Shown piece after piece: positions 24,749 through 34,443 of a stretch of 64,000 bases of DNA; the first letter of the stretch is position 1, and each line of letters begins with the position of its first letter. The DNA comes from Mucilaginibacter sp. OK268 (GTDB lineage Bacteria; Bacteroidota; Bacteroidia; Sphingobacteriales; Sphingobacteriaceae). Location: positions 310,001 to 374,000 of the forward strand of contig NZ_FNJV01000002.1 of NCBI RefSeq assembly GCF_900103125.1. The letters are read 5' to 3'. A program made the translations under genes and the position numbers. The notes beneath the pieces are model-generated. The model was not told where the DNA came from and did not search any database. It worked only from the letters and a program-made list of their open reading frames with translations.

Positions 24749-27175
24749 TTAAAATTTATAGGCAAAACTCAAAGCAAAGCTTCTTTGCGCTTGCGGGTTT
24801 ATTGACCAATAGCTGGTATAATATTGCTTATTGGTGATGTTATTCAGGTTAAATGTAATCCTGTAACTATCAGCATTATAAAACAAGCTCGAGTTGATCA
24901 GCACATAACTTGGCAAATAAAATACGCCGGTTACGCTATTATCAATTGCCTTTTGCTGGCTGGCATAATTACCACCAACTCCAAAACCAAAGTTCTTTAA
25001 ATTGCCTTTCATAAATTTATAAGTAGCCCAGAAGTTTGCAAGATCTGGTGCGCCTTGCCCGCCGGGAGTTCTGCCGGGTTCATTATAAAAATCATCGCTA
25101 TTACCTTTTAATATTTTGATGGAGTTATGGCTGTAACCAGCAATCAGGTTTAGTCCAGGCGCCGGGTTGGCATTCATATCTATCTCAAAACCCTTACTTC
25201 CAACTGTACCACCTTGAAGGTACCCATTGATATTAGCCGGGTCTGTATATACCCTGTCGCTTACTCTGATATCATAGTACGAGGCGGTTATATTCAATTT
25301 ATCCGACAATAGGTTGGTTTTTATACCCACTTCCCATTGGTTAGCATGTTCCGGCTTAAATGATTGCGTGCCTGGGTTATTACCATCGGCATCGGCTATT
25401 GAACGCGGATCGACGTTGATGAAAGCGTTCATGTAGTTAGCAAAAAGTGAAACCTTATCCAAAACAGGTTGGTAAACCAATCCAAATTTGGGCGAAAAAA
25501 ATGTTTGGTTATAGTTACTGGTCGGGTCGCCTTTAAGGCCTTTAGATACATAATGATCAACCCTTAAACTGGCCATAGCAGCCAGTGCCGGTGTAAAATT
25601 AATTACATCCGAAACATAGGCGCTGTAGGCGCTATTGGTAACATTAGTTCTGTTTCCGGTTTTAGTTGCTAAAATATTATCAACCAGGGGCTGAGATAAA
25701 TATACCGGCGGGATAGTATCATGGGTACCCGGAACAGGGTATGCAACTTCACCGCTTTGTGGGGTTACATGTCTTACTACAGCATAACCCGATCCGTTAT
25801 TGATCACATTACGGCTAAAATAATCCAACCCGATCAGCAAACGGTTCCGCACATTCCCTATCTTGAAATCACCATTAAAGTTCTGTTGAACATCAGTTGT
25901 ACTGGTTGTGTAATTAGCTTTATTAAAGGTTTGCCCAAAATATTGATCTGTTGCTACGGCATCATCATAAATATAGGTATAGTAACCATCAGATTTTACC
26001 GTTGTACGTGAAAGCACCGTTTGTGAGGTCCACTGGCTGGATATTTTATACAGCATTTGCGCCTGCAAATTAAACCTGGGGTTTTTCATAGTCAGATCAT
26101 TGCTTGTGAATGACTCGTTGTAATTAAGGTTTAAGTCTTTCACATTTTTAAAAGGCAATGGACTATACCTGTCGGATTGAAAAAATATTGGTGCTATTGC
26201 CCTTTCTTCCTGCAATATCTCTGTCAGGAAATGAAATGAAAGTTTGTCATTCACTTCATATGTTAAGGCAGGCGCTATAAAAAAGGATTTTTGAAAGCCA
26301 GCGTTTTGAAAACTATTTTGATTAGTGTATGACGTATTTACCCGCAACGCTACTTTTTCTGTTTTGCTCAATGGTGTATTAACATCGGCTGTAACCCGGT
26401 TTAGTCCAAAGCTTCCTACGTTATAAGTTATCTCTCCGCCTGTTTTAAAATAGGGTTTCTTAGTGATGGTATTGATCATACCACCATAACTTAAAAAGGC
26501 TCCACCAAACAACGTCCCCGATGGTCCTTTGATCACTTGTATCTCTTCTACATCAGCCAGGTCGAGATCTCCACTGGTTAAGCCAGGTAAACCGTTCATA
26601 AGAACAGGCTGAGCTTCAAAACCACGTATTGCGAAATACGTGCCACCATCACTCGCTCTGCCGGTTGATCCCCACGTTTTGGTAATTCCGGGCACATTAC
26701 GCAAAGCATCGTCATATACGGTAATTCCCTGTTGTCTTATTATTTCGGACGAAACAGCATTGTAAACCTGTGGGTTCTCCAGATTTTTCAAGGGCATTTT
26801 AGCCACAATCGCGTTTACCTTATTTGATTTTTTTGTTGAAACTACAACCTCTTGTAACTGGGTAGAGTTTTCTTTCAATATAAAGTTAACGATTAGCGTT
26901 TCACCTGACCGTGTCACAACTGTTTGTTCCTTTTTCTCGAGCCCGACAAAAGACGCGATCAAAGTATGTGATCCAGGTGTTACCCGTTTGATCTGGTAAT
27001 TTCCATTTTCATCGGTCAAAGCTACTTTATTGGTGCCTTTGATGGCTACACTTACCAGGTCGGCGGGTTTTCCGTCAACCGTTTTTACGGAGCCGGTAAT
27101 AGTTGCTGTTTGTGCTAATAAGGTTAAGGAGGGTAGCAGGAACAGGATTAAGCAGTAGGTAATCTTTTTTATCAT
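24749..27175 (-). CDS. TonB-dependent siderophore receptor
   Basis: 808 residues. A signal peptide (1-21) is followed by a carboxypeptidase-regulatory-like domain (about 23-105), a plug domain (about 125-235) with GITVYDDALRNVPGIT and VIKGPSGTLFGG, and a beta-barrel ending in FALSFAYKF, an aromatic terminus typical of outer-membrane proteins. The FhuA/FpvA-like plug and barrel point to ferric siderophore uptake powered by TonB. The promoter region has two palindromes of Fur type. The ligand is unknown. Confidence 0.92.
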   Translation of the reverse strand: MIKKITYCLILFLLPSLTLLAQTATITGSVKTVDGKPADLVSVAIKGTNKVALTDENGNYQIKRVTPGSHTLIASFVGLEKKEQTVVTRSGETLIVNFILKENSTQLQEVVVSTKKSNKVNAIVAKMPLKNLENPQVYNAVSSEIIRQQGITVYDDALRNVPGITKTWGSTGRASDGGTYFAIRGFEAQPVLMNGLPGLTSGDLDLADVEEIQVIKGPSGTLFGGAFLSYGGMINTITKKPYFKTGGEITYNVGSFGLNRVTADVNTPLSKTEKVALRVNTSYTNQNSFQNAGFQKSFFIAPALTYEVNDKLSFHFLTEILQEERAIAPIFFQSDRYSPLPFKNVKDLNLNYNESFTSNDLTMKNPRFNLQAQMLYKISSQWTSQTVLSRTTVKSDGYYTYIYDDAVATDQYFGQTFNKANYTTSTTDVQQNFNGDFKIGNVRNRLLIGLDYFSRNVINNGSGYAVVRHVTPQSGEVAYPVPGTHDTIPPVYLSQPLVDNILATKTGNRTNVTNSAYSAYVSDVINFTPALAAMASLRVDHYVSKGLKGDPTSNYNQTFFSPKFGLVYQPVLDKVSLFANYMNAFINVDPRSIADADGNNPGTQSFKPEHANQWEVGIKTNLLSDKLNITASYYDIRVSDRVYTDPANINGYLQGGTVGSKGFEIDMNANPAPGLNLIAGYSHNSIKILKGNSDDFYNEPGRTPGGQGAPDLANFWATYKFMKGNLKNFGFGVGGNYASQQKAIDNSVTGVFYLPSYVLINSSLFYNADSYRITFNLNNITNKQYYTSYWSINPQAQRSFALSFAYKF

Positions 27176-27197
27176 AGTTGGTGTATTTGATATGTCG

Positions 27198-27250
27198 CAA
27201 AAGTATCGTTTAAATTGTTTTTAAACAATATTATTTAAAATCATTCTAAA
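27198..27250 (-). promoter_or_regulatory. Receptor promoter with two Fur-like palindromes
   Basis: On the minus strand TACTTTTG (27198-27205) fits the -7 consensus. The palindrome ATTGTTT-TT-AAACAAT (27214-27229) spans the -33 region, and TTTAAAAT-C-ATTCTAAA (27234-27250, one mismatch) lies just upstream. Such spacing and sequence fit iron repression by a Fur-type regulator. Confidence 0.55.
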
Positions 27251-27374
27251 CAAGAATTTATTCACGTCTTTTTTCGCGGGTATCGAGGACATGAACATCT
27301 GTTATACAGATATATAATGGCTGATATTTTTAATAAATGTGATGGTATTGAATGTTAGTTTGTAATTTAGAATT

Positions 27375-28361
27375 ATGAAAAACTTACCAGTTACAAGCTA
27401 CAAGGGTATTTCCCGTTTTATCCGGGTACAGATCGTTTTGTCATTGTTCCTTTTTTCAGCGATCAGTGCATCAGCTGTTTCATTAAAAAAAGCTTCTGAC
27501 TCGGCAGTCATCGGGCGATGGGACATAACGATAGACAAGGCAGGTAAAAGTCTGCCCTCATGGTTGGAGGTGCAAAAATCGGGTACACATATCCTCATTG
27601 GTCGTTTTACCTACGCTTTTGGAAGCGCGCGACCTATTTCTGAAATTAAACCACATGATGGTAATTACAGTTTCTCTATTCCACCTCAATGGGAAGAAGG
27701 AAACAGAAATATGGACTTTGAATTTGAGCTTAAGGGAGAGGAATTAGTAGGCACCATGGTGTATACGGATGGAGTAACTTATCATTTTACTGGAGTAAGG
27801 GCACCGGCTCTGATAAGAGCCAAAGATCCTGTTTGGGGCACACCTGTTAAATTATTCAACGGAAAAGACACTAAAGGCTGGCATACCGATGGTAAAAACC
27901 AGTGGACCGTAGAGTCGGGCATATTGAGGAGCCTACACTCGGGCGCCAACCTGATCACTGATAAAACCTTTAATGATTTTAAATTGCATATTGAATTTCG
28001 TTACCAAAAAGGCAGCAACAGTGGGGTTTACCTGAGAGGCCGGTATGAAGTACAGGTTATGGATGTTAAAAGCGGCGAGCCGGAACCTATCAATAACCAG
28101 TTCAGTGCCATTTATGGTTTCCTGCCCCCGAACAAAATGATGGCGAAGGACGCGGGAGAATGGCAATCATATGATATTACACTGATCGGTAGATTGGTTA
28201 CCATAGTAGCCAATGGCACCACGGTTATCAACAGACAGGTGATACCGGGAATTACAGGTGGAGCTATCAATAGTAAAGAAGGCGAACCAGGACCTATTTT
28301 GATCCAGGGCGACCATGGACCAATAGATTATAGGAATATAGTGATCACTCCTGCCAAATAA
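27375..28361 (+). CDS. DUF1080 (3-keto-disaccharide hydrolase-like) secreted protein
   Basis: 328 residues. The N-terminus (about 1-35) is a signal peptide, followed by an N-terminal beta domain (40-150) and a C-terminal concanavalin-like DUF1080 domain (about 155-326) with LFNGKDTKGWHTDGKNQW, FRYQKGSNSGVYLRGRYEVQV and a closing GPILIQGDHGPIDYRNI. DUF1080 proteins bind or hydrolyse oxidised glucosides and are common in Bacteroidota. It stands alone, divergent from the TonB receptor, with its own terminator. Enzyme activity is not certain. Confidence 0.85.
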   Translation: MKNLPVTSYKGISRFIRVQIVLSLFLFSAISASAVSLKKASDSAVIGRWDITIDKAGKSLPSWLEVQKSGTHILIGRFTYAFGSARPISEIKPHDGNYSFSIPPQWEEGNRNMDFEFELKGEELVGTMVYTDGVTYHFTGVRAPALIRAKDPVWGTPVKLFNGKDTKGWHTDGKNQWTVESGILRSLHSGANLITDKTFNDFKLHIEFRYQKGSNSGVYLRGRYEVQVMDVKSGEPEPINNQFSAIYGFLPPNKMMAKDAGEWQSYDITLIGRLVTIVANGTTVINRQVIPGITGGAINSKEGEPGPILIQGDHGPIDYRNIVITPAK

Positions 28362-28381
28362 CGCTGAAACCTATTTTAAAT

Positions 28382-28424
28382 AAAGCAAAAATGCCTGAGC
28401 GAATCGCTCAGGCATTTTTGCTTT
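28382..28424. terminator. Bidirectional terminator with 20-bp stem
   Basis: 28382-28401 and 28405-28424 are perfect reverse complements around a 3-base loop (stem core ATGCCTGAGCG / CGCTCAGGCAT, with AAAGCAAAA and TTTTGCTTT ends). It separates the convergent DUF1080 and DoxX-like genes and serves both. Confidence 0.92.
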
Positions 28425-28464
28425 GAAGGGTTATCCGGATAGTAAATCCTTAGGCGAAGAGTGC

Positions 28465-28869
28465 TTAATTCTGTATCTGATTAAAGGCCTTAAAGTATGT
28501 TGCAGCGTATACCTTTCTGAACATGATATAAGTTACTGATACCATAATAAATGCGATAACGGCATCCATAGTACTTGCCAGTCCTAACACATTCAGCTTG
28601 GAAGCAAAGGCAAAAATGATATCGAAGAAAATACCTGCAAATACCCACTCTTTTAATCGGAGCAATTTACCTGGGATTAAAAGAACGATAATACCCAATA
28701 CTTTGGCAATTCCCAATGTATAAATAAAGTGAGGCGGGTAACCCAGCTTCAAGGTGATGTCCCAAACGAGTTTGTTGGTGGTCAATTCACAAAACCCGCT
28801 TGTACCAAACCATAAAGAGGTTAATGCGATGCCTATCCAATAGATTGTTTTTGTTGTTTTTGGTGTCAT
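28465..28869 (-). CDS. DoxX-like family membrane protein
   Basis: 134 residues with four membrane helices (about 9-27, 45-65, 73-92 and 98-117). The pattern SLWFGTSGFCELTTNK followed by GYPPHFIYTLGIAKVLGIIVLL is typical of Bacteroidota DoxX-like (DoxX_2) proteins. Their function is poorly known; some have been linked to redox or respiratory processes. It has no operon partner here. Confidence 0.85.
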   Translation of the reverse strand: MTPKTTKTIYWIGIALTSLWFGTSGFCELTTNKLVWDITLKLGYPPHFIYTLGIAKVLGIIVLLIPGKLLRLKEWVFAGIFFDIIFAFASKLNVLGLASTMDAVIAFIMVSVTYIMFRKVYAATYFKAFNQIQN

Positions 28870-29008
28870 GATTTCTTGTTTTTAATTCTTTTGTTGCTTC
28901 AAAAATGGGCCTTACTCTTCAGATCACAGAGCAGTTTTAAAGCGAACCGGACAAAATGCACGACGGAAAAGACATTTTTGATTATTAAATAGTATCAAGC
29001 TAAAAAGT

Positions 29009-29040
29009 AAAACCCCATACCATAGCTGGTACAGGGTTTT
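29009..29040 (-). terminator. Terminator at the 3' end of the GH30 gene
   Basis: AAAACCC with an ATACCA arm pairs with TGGTA and AGGGTTTT (29009-29040, small bulges) and ends near the minus-strand GH30 gene stop at 29068. Confidence 0.7.
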
Positions 29041-29067
29041 GTCTTTTGTAAAGATGGAGTAAGGGTT

Positions 29068-30600
29068 TTATTTAATAAGCCCCGTCAGGGTGATAACTGA
29101 GCGCGATGGAATAATTGTTCTTGAACCATCTATTTTACGAACTTTCAGCTCATTGCTATGCGACGTTAAGTACGAGTTAGTAAACTGAACTTTGGCATTG
29201 CCCGTATTAAACGCTGCAACTACATCATCGGCATTAGGGTTAACGATGACCATGACTATATTTTTCCCGTTTTTAAAGGCCGAAACAAGCAGCGGTTTAC
29301 TTGCTGAGGATGAAACGTTGGCGTCAATTCTTACAGAGCCAGGTTTGATGAACCTGCTATAGTTACCCATAGCCCAAAGCATTTTGCTGGTGTAAAAATT
29401 ACCGTCAGTTTTATTTTTATCTACGTAAATAAGGCCATCTTTATAATCATAAGCCGAAATGGCTGTCCACCATTGCCATGCCGAAGCATTAGCGACCGTA
29501 AGATCTATATGGATCACCGAGGCCAAATATAGCGCCGCATCAATACCCAGATCGCGTTTGCTACCATCCATTTCTCCTGCGTTATCACCCAGAATACAAT
29601 ACTCAGATTGCCAGTAATCAAGACCCTTTATAGCAGTTACGTTATCGGCCAGCGCCTTACGTGCATTGATTGCCGTTGGCATTGGCGACGTGGTAAAGTA
29701 ACTATGCGCTACTATGCTTTTACTTACGCCAGGCAGACTGCCAATGTAATTTGCTGATCCGGGTTTAAAAAAATCATTGATTTGATTGCCCTTTCCCGGT
29801 TTATCACCAGCCGTAAATAAATAATTAATGCTTCCGGCTTCACCTACAAGAATTTTTGAACCGATCTTTTTAGCCTCAAAAGCTTTGCTGATGGATCTTA
29901 TGATGCCGGCGATTTCCGTGTTGTTATAGGGGCATCCCTCCTGCCCGCCATCGCTCCAATCCCACTGAGGTTCATTTATTGGGCTTATATAGTCAAAATT
30001 AACTTTACTCACCTGTTCAACACCCTTTACAACTTTGGCCAGGTATGCAGCAAAGTCGTCATATTGATCGGCAGCGATATTTACTTTACCACCGCTGGCA
30101 TAAGCCTTCTTATTGATGGTGAACTGCACCGGCGGACTATTAGTAAAACCCAAAAACTGCTTTACGCCACGTTTTTTTGCCGCTTTTAAAAACCAAACCT
30201 GCCCGGCCTGATTTTGCCAGTTATAGTCGCCATTGTTGTTTAAAAATGATTCGGCACGACGCCATTCATCTTTAATACCGCTTTGTTCTGCCTGTTGCGC
30301 GCTGCCTGCTCCAATATTAAACCGCCATAATGACAAACCGATGCCCTTGGGCGAACCATCAGCATAGGTATCACGGCTAAAAAGCAGATCGGCAATTTTG
30401 TTTCGCTTATCATCGGGCCAGTTGCCGACAAACTGGCACGACCACGCATCAGACGCACCAAAGTTGCTGATGGTTTGGTATGTTTTCGAAAAATCAATGC
30501 TGATTTTCGCTTCCTTATTTTGCCCATTGACCAAGGAAACATTAAATGCTAAAGCAATGCCTGTTAAAAGGATTTTTTTTGTTGTAGATAATATCATCAT
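29068..30600 (-). CDS. Glycoside hydrolase family 30 (endo-beta-1,6-galactanase-like)
   Basis: 510 residues with a signal peptide (cleavage near VNGQ, 26). The GH30 fold is recognised by NFGASDAWSCQF (45-56), RFNIGAGSA, the acid/base Glu of ISPINEPQWDW (about 212) and the nucleophile Glu of YWQSEYCIL (about 330). A C-terminal beta domain with PGSVRIDANVSSSASKPLLV follows. The closest remembered relatives are endo-beta-1,6-galactanases and related enzymes, but beta-1,6-glucanase activity cannot be excluded. It is a member of polysaccharide locus 1, secreted next to a GH5 enzyme. Confidence 0.9.
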   Translation of the reverse strand: MMILSTTKKILLTGIALAFNVSLVNGQNKEAKISIDFSKTYQTISNFGASDAWSCQFVGNWPDDKRNKIADLLFSRDTYADGSPKGIGLSLWRFNIGAGSAQQAEQSGIKDEWRRAESFLNNNGDYNWQNQAGQVWFLKAAKKRGVKQFLGFTNSPPVQFTINKKAYASGGKVNIAADQYDDFAAYLAKVVKGVEQVSKVNFDYISPINEPQWDWSDGGQEGCPYNNTEIAGIIRSISKAFEAKKIGSKILVGEAGSINYLFTAGDKPGKGNQINDFFKPGSANYIGSLPGVSKSIVAHSYFTTSPMPTAINARKALADNVTAIKGLDYWQSEYCILGDNAGEMDGSKRDLGIDAALYLASVIHIDLTVANASAWQWWTAISAYDYKDGLIYVDKNKTDGNFYTSKMLWAMGNYSRFIKPGSVRIDANVSSSASKPLLVSAFKNGKNIVMVIVNPNADDVVAAFNTGNAKVQFTNSYLTSHSNELKVRKIDGSRTIIPSRSVITLTGLIK

Positions 30601-30612
30601 ATTCAGATCAAC

Positions 30613-30644
30613 AATAAAGCAGGACCTTCCGATCCTGCTTTATT
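30613..30644 (-). terminator. Terminator between the GH5 and GH30 genes
   Basis: AATAAAGCAGGA (30613-30624) pairs perfectly with TCCTGCTTTATT (30633-30644) around an 8-base loop. It lies 6 bases after the minus-strand GH5 gene end, so GH30 downstream may be less expressed or have its own promoter. Confidence 0.85.
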
Positions 30645-30649
30645 ATAAT

Positions 30650-32146
30650 TTATTGTTGTACGATTTGCCATTGTTGGTTGTTGCCACCACCCCAGGGCCA
30701 TTGAATAATGCCTGCTCCATTGGCGGTAGATGCACCATTAACATCAAGCGCCAGGCCACTGTTACGGTTGATGGCCTTATATATGCCATCGCTAGTGGCG
30801 GTAAGCTGCCATTGCTGGTTATTACCACCGTTCCATGGCCATTGTATAATACCCGCGCCATTGGCTGTTGAGGCACTATTAACATCAAGTGCCAGGCTGC
30901 TATTACGGTTAGTTATTTTATAATATCCGCCACCGTTATCGGTAATTTGCCATTGCTGGTTGTTACCCCCATTTTGCGGCCATTGTATGATGCCTGCACC
31001 ATTGGCGGTTGAACCACCGTTAACATCAAGCGCCTGCCCGCTATTGAGGTTCAGGAACCTGTAATAAGCTCCGGTATAAAAACTATCAGTACCACCCGCA
31101 CCAACACCCCATGCATACTTCAAACGGCTTAAACCCGACGCGTTTGTGGTGGATACTGTTAAGCTTGTACCGGTACCATTAATTTCCTGGATCCTGTAAC
31201 TATCGCCTGTACGAATCCCCGGCCAGTAAACAGCTCCCATACCAAATGCACGCACCTGGTTGGTAAGCCCCTGCAAGTAGGCTATCTCCACATCGCCGCC
31301 AATAGCACCAGTATAGTTTTTACCACCCGTCATCGGTATACCAAACTCCGTTAATACCGCACGGCTGCTGTAGCTACCGATATTACCTTTCAACCTGTTT
31401 TCCCATTGCAAGGCGGTTGTGTTGGTACCGTTGCTAAAAAAAGTATAATCGTGAATAGATAACAAACAGCCCGAAAACCGGCTATCGGCACCTACACCGG
31501 TAATATCCTGTGAATAAGAGGTACCGCTGATAAGGATCCGGCCCTGAGGTACGGATGGATAATTGCTTAACCATTGCGCGCAGATGGTTGTCCAGTCGGT
31601 TAAGGAATAACCATGCGGTTCGTTAAAGATCTCGAAGTATACATGTGAATTACTGCCATACTTGGTAACAATAGTTTGCCACATGGACCAAAACTCTGTA
31701 GTGTTATCGATCTTACCATCTTCTGATGATTTGGCTTCCCAGTAGCCCAGTATCACGTTCATTCCTTTACTCAATGCTTTATCAACAACGCCGGTATAAG
31801 AGTTCCACCAGGTTTGTGATACGGTGGAATAATTTACAGGCAAGCGTACAGTATTGGCCCCTGTATTGGTTTGGATACCACTTAACACAGCATCAGCTTT
31901 TGTAGATACTGTGGCATAAGTATCTGACGATGTTAAACCGCTTAATACCAGTATCCCGTCGCTAAAATTGTCACCATCGGCGGCCCAGTTAACGCCTTTG
32001 AGTGCACTTGCCGGTGTAGCATTAACTTTGATAGTTTTTGTTTTTACATCGTCAGGGGATGATGATCCCTTGACCGCGACAATATCCTTTTTACATCCTG
32101 CCATCAAACAACACATCGCTAATAATAAAGTACTTAGGTTTTTCAT
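30650..32146 (-). CDS. GH5-family endo-glycanase with C-terminal ricin-type lectin domain (lipoprotein)
   Basis: 498 residues. A lipoprotein signal (LLAMCCLMAGCKK, cysteine at about 18) tethers it to a membrane. The (beta/alpha)8 GH5 domain spans about 45-340 with acid/base Glu in FEIFNEPHGY (about 173) and nucleophile Glu in VLTEFGIPM (about 268). The rest (358-498) is a ricin B-type beta-trefoil with three NNQQW repeats (a CBM13-like sugar-binding module). The repeats are also near-identical in the DNA. Subfamily and substrate cannot be fixed. It is part of locus 1 and likely acts on glycan at the cell surface. Confidence 0.9.
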   Translation of the reverse strand: MKNLSTLLLAMCCLMAGCKKDIVAVKGSSSPDDVKTKTIKVNATPASALKGVNWAADGDNFSDGILVLSGLTSSDTYATVSTKADAVLSGIQTNTGANTVRLPVNYSTVSQTWWNSYTGVVDKALSKGMNVILGYWEAKSSEDGKIDNTTEFWSMWQTIVTKYGSNSHVYFEIFNEPHGYSLTDWTTICAQWLSNYPSVPQGRILISGTSYSQDITGVGADSRFSGCLLSIHDYTFFSNGTNTTALQWENRLKGNIGSYSSRAVLTEFGIPMTGGKNYTGAIGGDVEIAYLQGLTNQVRAFGMGAVYWPGIRTGDSYRIQEINGTGTSLTVSTTNASGLSRLKYAWGVGAGGTDSFYTGAYYRFLNLNSGQALDVNGGSTANGAGIIQWPQNGGNNQQWQITDNGGGYYKITNRNSSLALDVNSASTANGAGIIQWPWNGGNNQQWQLTATSDGIYKAINRNSGLALDVNGASTANGAGIIQWPWGGGNNQQWQIVQQ

Positions 32147-32299
32147 AATTGGTATAGGTTAGTATGAGGTTAAAAAAAAGGGGATGAAAACCTGTTCCCT
32201 CCCCCCGTATAGTTACTATCAATAGCCGGTATTCTGTTGCAACTGGCCACTCAGAAGCCTGAATTTCTGTTAAAGGCACTGAGAGCACAAGGCATGCTA

Positions 32300-32668
32300 T
32301 TAATTAGTAATGCCTGCTGTAAGGTTGTTTTGTGCGTTTATAGAATAAACAGCCCCATGACCATTAGCATTGTTGATGAATGTTGCACCACTTAAACTAT
32401 AATTGTAGGTACCAGGACCGGTAGTGTAAATACCTACGGTATATTGGCCTGGAGTTATAGGACCATAGCTACCAGAGGTTCCGGGCGCTACAGTAATAGT
32501 ATGGGTAGTAGGGCCGCTCAATTCTATTGTACAAGTATAGGACGTTGTATTATAGTAATTGACACCAATAGTGAATGGGCGGCCTGCAACATGTTTTTCA
32601 ATTTTCATAGACTGAGAAATAAAAAACGATGAAACACAAAGAAATAGAACAAACATTTTAGTTTTCAT
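32300..32668 (-). CDS. Small secreted protein of locus 1 (unknown)
   Basis: 122 residues with a signal-like N-terminus (6-20), followed by a Thr/Gly/Tyr/Ser-rich beta-strand region (YNTTSYTCTIELSGPTTHTI and GPGTYNYSLSGAT). No family recognised. It lies between SusD and GH5 on the same strand, so it may be a small glycan-binding or surface protein of the locus. Its size and high Tyr/Thr content fit a compact beta sandwich; this is a guess. Confidence 0.6.
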   Translation of the reverse strand: MKTKMFVLFLCVSSFFISQSMKIEKHVAGRPFTIGVNYYNTTSYTCTIELSGPTTHTITVAPGTSGSYGPITPGQYTVGIYTTGPGTYNYSLSGATFINNANGHGAVYSINAQNNLTAGITN

Positions 32669-32706
32669 AATTATATGGTTTTTAGGTTAATATTTGGTTT
32701 AAAAGA

Positions 32707-32722
32707 AGGCCCCGAAGGGCCT
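32707..32722 (-). terminator. Small hairpin between SusD and the small secreted protein
   Basis: AGGCCC-CGAA-GGGCCT (32707-32722) with TTCTTTT following on the minus strand. It lies 28 bases after the SusD stop and may reduce transcription of the enzyme genes relative to SusCD. Confidence 0.6.
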
Positions 32723-32749
32723 GCCTGATTGATATAATTATTAGGATAT

Positions 32750-34432
32750 TTAATTTGTATAAAAAGGGTTTTGCTTTAACTGTCCGTTTGATGCCTGTAT
32801 CTCGGCCAGCGGTATTGGCAACCAATAATGTTGTTGCAGAAAAGACCGGCCGGTTAGCGCTACCTTTTGTGCATAACTGTAGCCGGAAGGATTGGCAGCA
32901 TTTACACTTACTGCAATACCATAAGCCGGAACATTCTCAGTTTGCTCAGCAATTTTCCATCTGCGCACATCGTAAAACCGGTGTTCTTCAAAAGCAAGCT
33001 CAATCCGTCTTTCATTTCTAATGGCGGCACGCATATCATCTTGAGATAACCCTGACAGTATTGGCATGTTTACAGATGCACGCTGCCTGATGGTATTAAT
33101 GGCCTGGTAAACGCTCGCATCAGGCCCTGCTACTTCATTTTGGGCCTCCGCATAGTTAAGCAGAATTTCGGCATACCTGAAATAGATCCATGGCTGTGCG
33201 CCGGTTTGGTTTGAACCAGTAACCGGGTAATTATCATCCGCAAACTTTCTTAAATAATAACCGGTTTTACTCGCGTTTTGAGGGTTCGGTCCCTGGTTAC
33301 TATCTTTGCCACCGGGCAAAAAGACATCGACAGTGCTGTTTCTGTATGGTGCACGATTATAAAGAATAGTTGCATAGAACCGTGGATCACGGTTGACGTA
33401 TGGGTTTTGTGAATCGTAGCCCGACGCTGGATCAGTGATGGCTTTGCCATTACTCATTTGATAGGCATCCACTATATTTTGCAGCGGTACATTCCCGCCA
33501 TAGCCACCATAACTGTTAGGTCCATTATCTGTCTCAATAGGGAGGTGGGCAGCGGTAACCGGATAAAATAATCTTTCAAATATAATTTCGTTATTATTTT
33601 CAGGCGTCACAAACAATTGTCTATAACCGCCCTGGAATAAACTGTATTTGCCAAGATCCATCACCGCTTTGGCAGCCGCGGCAGCTGCCTGCCAGGTTCC
33701 GGCGCTATACAAAGGGCTCGCGGCATATAGTAGCAATCTTGATTTTAATGCCAGCGCAGCTCCTTTTGTTGCCCTGCCTAAAGCCCATGTTGAGCCATTA
33801 TCCACCGGAAGCTTTGAGGCAGCGTCATCCAATTGAGAACTGGCATAAGCAATAGACTCCGTGATAGAAGCGCGATTGAAAAGGCTTGGATCTTGCAGGT
33901 TATCAGTTAATTCAGTCACCTTATCGCCCATTAATACGATACCGCCATAGTTACGAATAAGATCCTGGTACCTGAACGCCCTGATAAATTCGAGCTCGCC
34001 AATTAGCCGGTTTTTATGCCCCGCGCTTAATGGTAAGCCATTGATTACGCTTAAAGCATAATTGCACTCACGGATACCACGGTAACTGCGCCCCCAAAGA
34101 GTCCCCGCATCGCCGAGATTGTTTGGGGCTAAATGCCCTTGCTGGATCACCCAGGTATTATCATCATTGTTGTATATAGATTCATCTGTTAATGAACTCC
34201 AGAATGCCCATTGAAACCCTCTGCCAAAACCCGTATTGTCATCTTCTTTATTCTGTAATTTAACACCGATATACCTGTTGATAACATAAGCTTCAAAAAG
34301 TGTGGTATCGGATAAAATTGTGGCGTTACTTATTTTATCGGTAGACGTTAATGACAGGAAATCCTTTTTACAGGACGTCATGAATATAACGCAAAGTGCC
34401 AGGCAGCCTGTTATATATTTTATACTTTTCAT
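32750..34432 (-). CDS. SusD/RagB-family glycan-binding lipoprotein (locus 1)
   Basis: 560 residues with a lipoprotein signal (ALCVIFMTSCKKD, Cys near 21). The tetratricopeptide-like SusD fold is evident from LIGELEFIRAFRYQDLIRNYGGIVLM and a C-terminal segment with RRIELAFEEHRFYDVRRWK and LPIPLAEIQASNGQLKQNP. SusD forms a lid over SusC and binds the oligosaccharide outside the cell. It follows SusC by 11 bases. Confidence 0.95.
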   Translation of the reverse strand: MKSIKYITGCLALCVIFMTSCKKDFLSLTSTDKISNATILSDTTLFEAYVINRYIGVKLQNKEDDNTGFGRGFQWAFWSSLTDESIYNNDDNTWVIQQGHLAPNNLGDAGTLWGRSYRGIRECNYALSVINGLPLSAGHKNRLIGELEFIRAFRYQDLIRNYGGIVLMGDKVTELTDNLQDPSLFNRASITESIAYASSQLDDAASKLPVDNGSTWALGRATKGAALALKSRLLLYAASPLYSAGTWQAAAAAAKAVMDLGKYSLFQGGYRQLFVTPENNNEIIFERLFYPVTAAHLPIETDNGPNSYGGYGGNVPLQNIVDAYQMSNGKAITDPASGYDSQNPYVNRDPRFYATILYNRAPYRNSTVDVFLPGGKDSNQGPNPQNASKTGYYLRKFADDNYPVTGSNQTGAQPWIYFRYAEILLNYAEAQNEVAGPDASVYQAINTIRQRASVNMPILSGLSQDDMRAAIRNERRIELAFEEHRFYDVRRWKIAEQTENVPAYGIAVSVNAANPSGYSYAQKVALTGRSFLQQHYWLPIPLAEIQASNGQLKQNPFYTN

Positions 34433-34443
34433 AATGCTGAATA

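Noticed and set aside
24559..24765. Minus-strand frame of 68 residues next to the TonB receptor
   Set aside because: It runs over the bidirectional terminator and overlaps the receptor's 3' end. The translated sequence has no domain or signal features.
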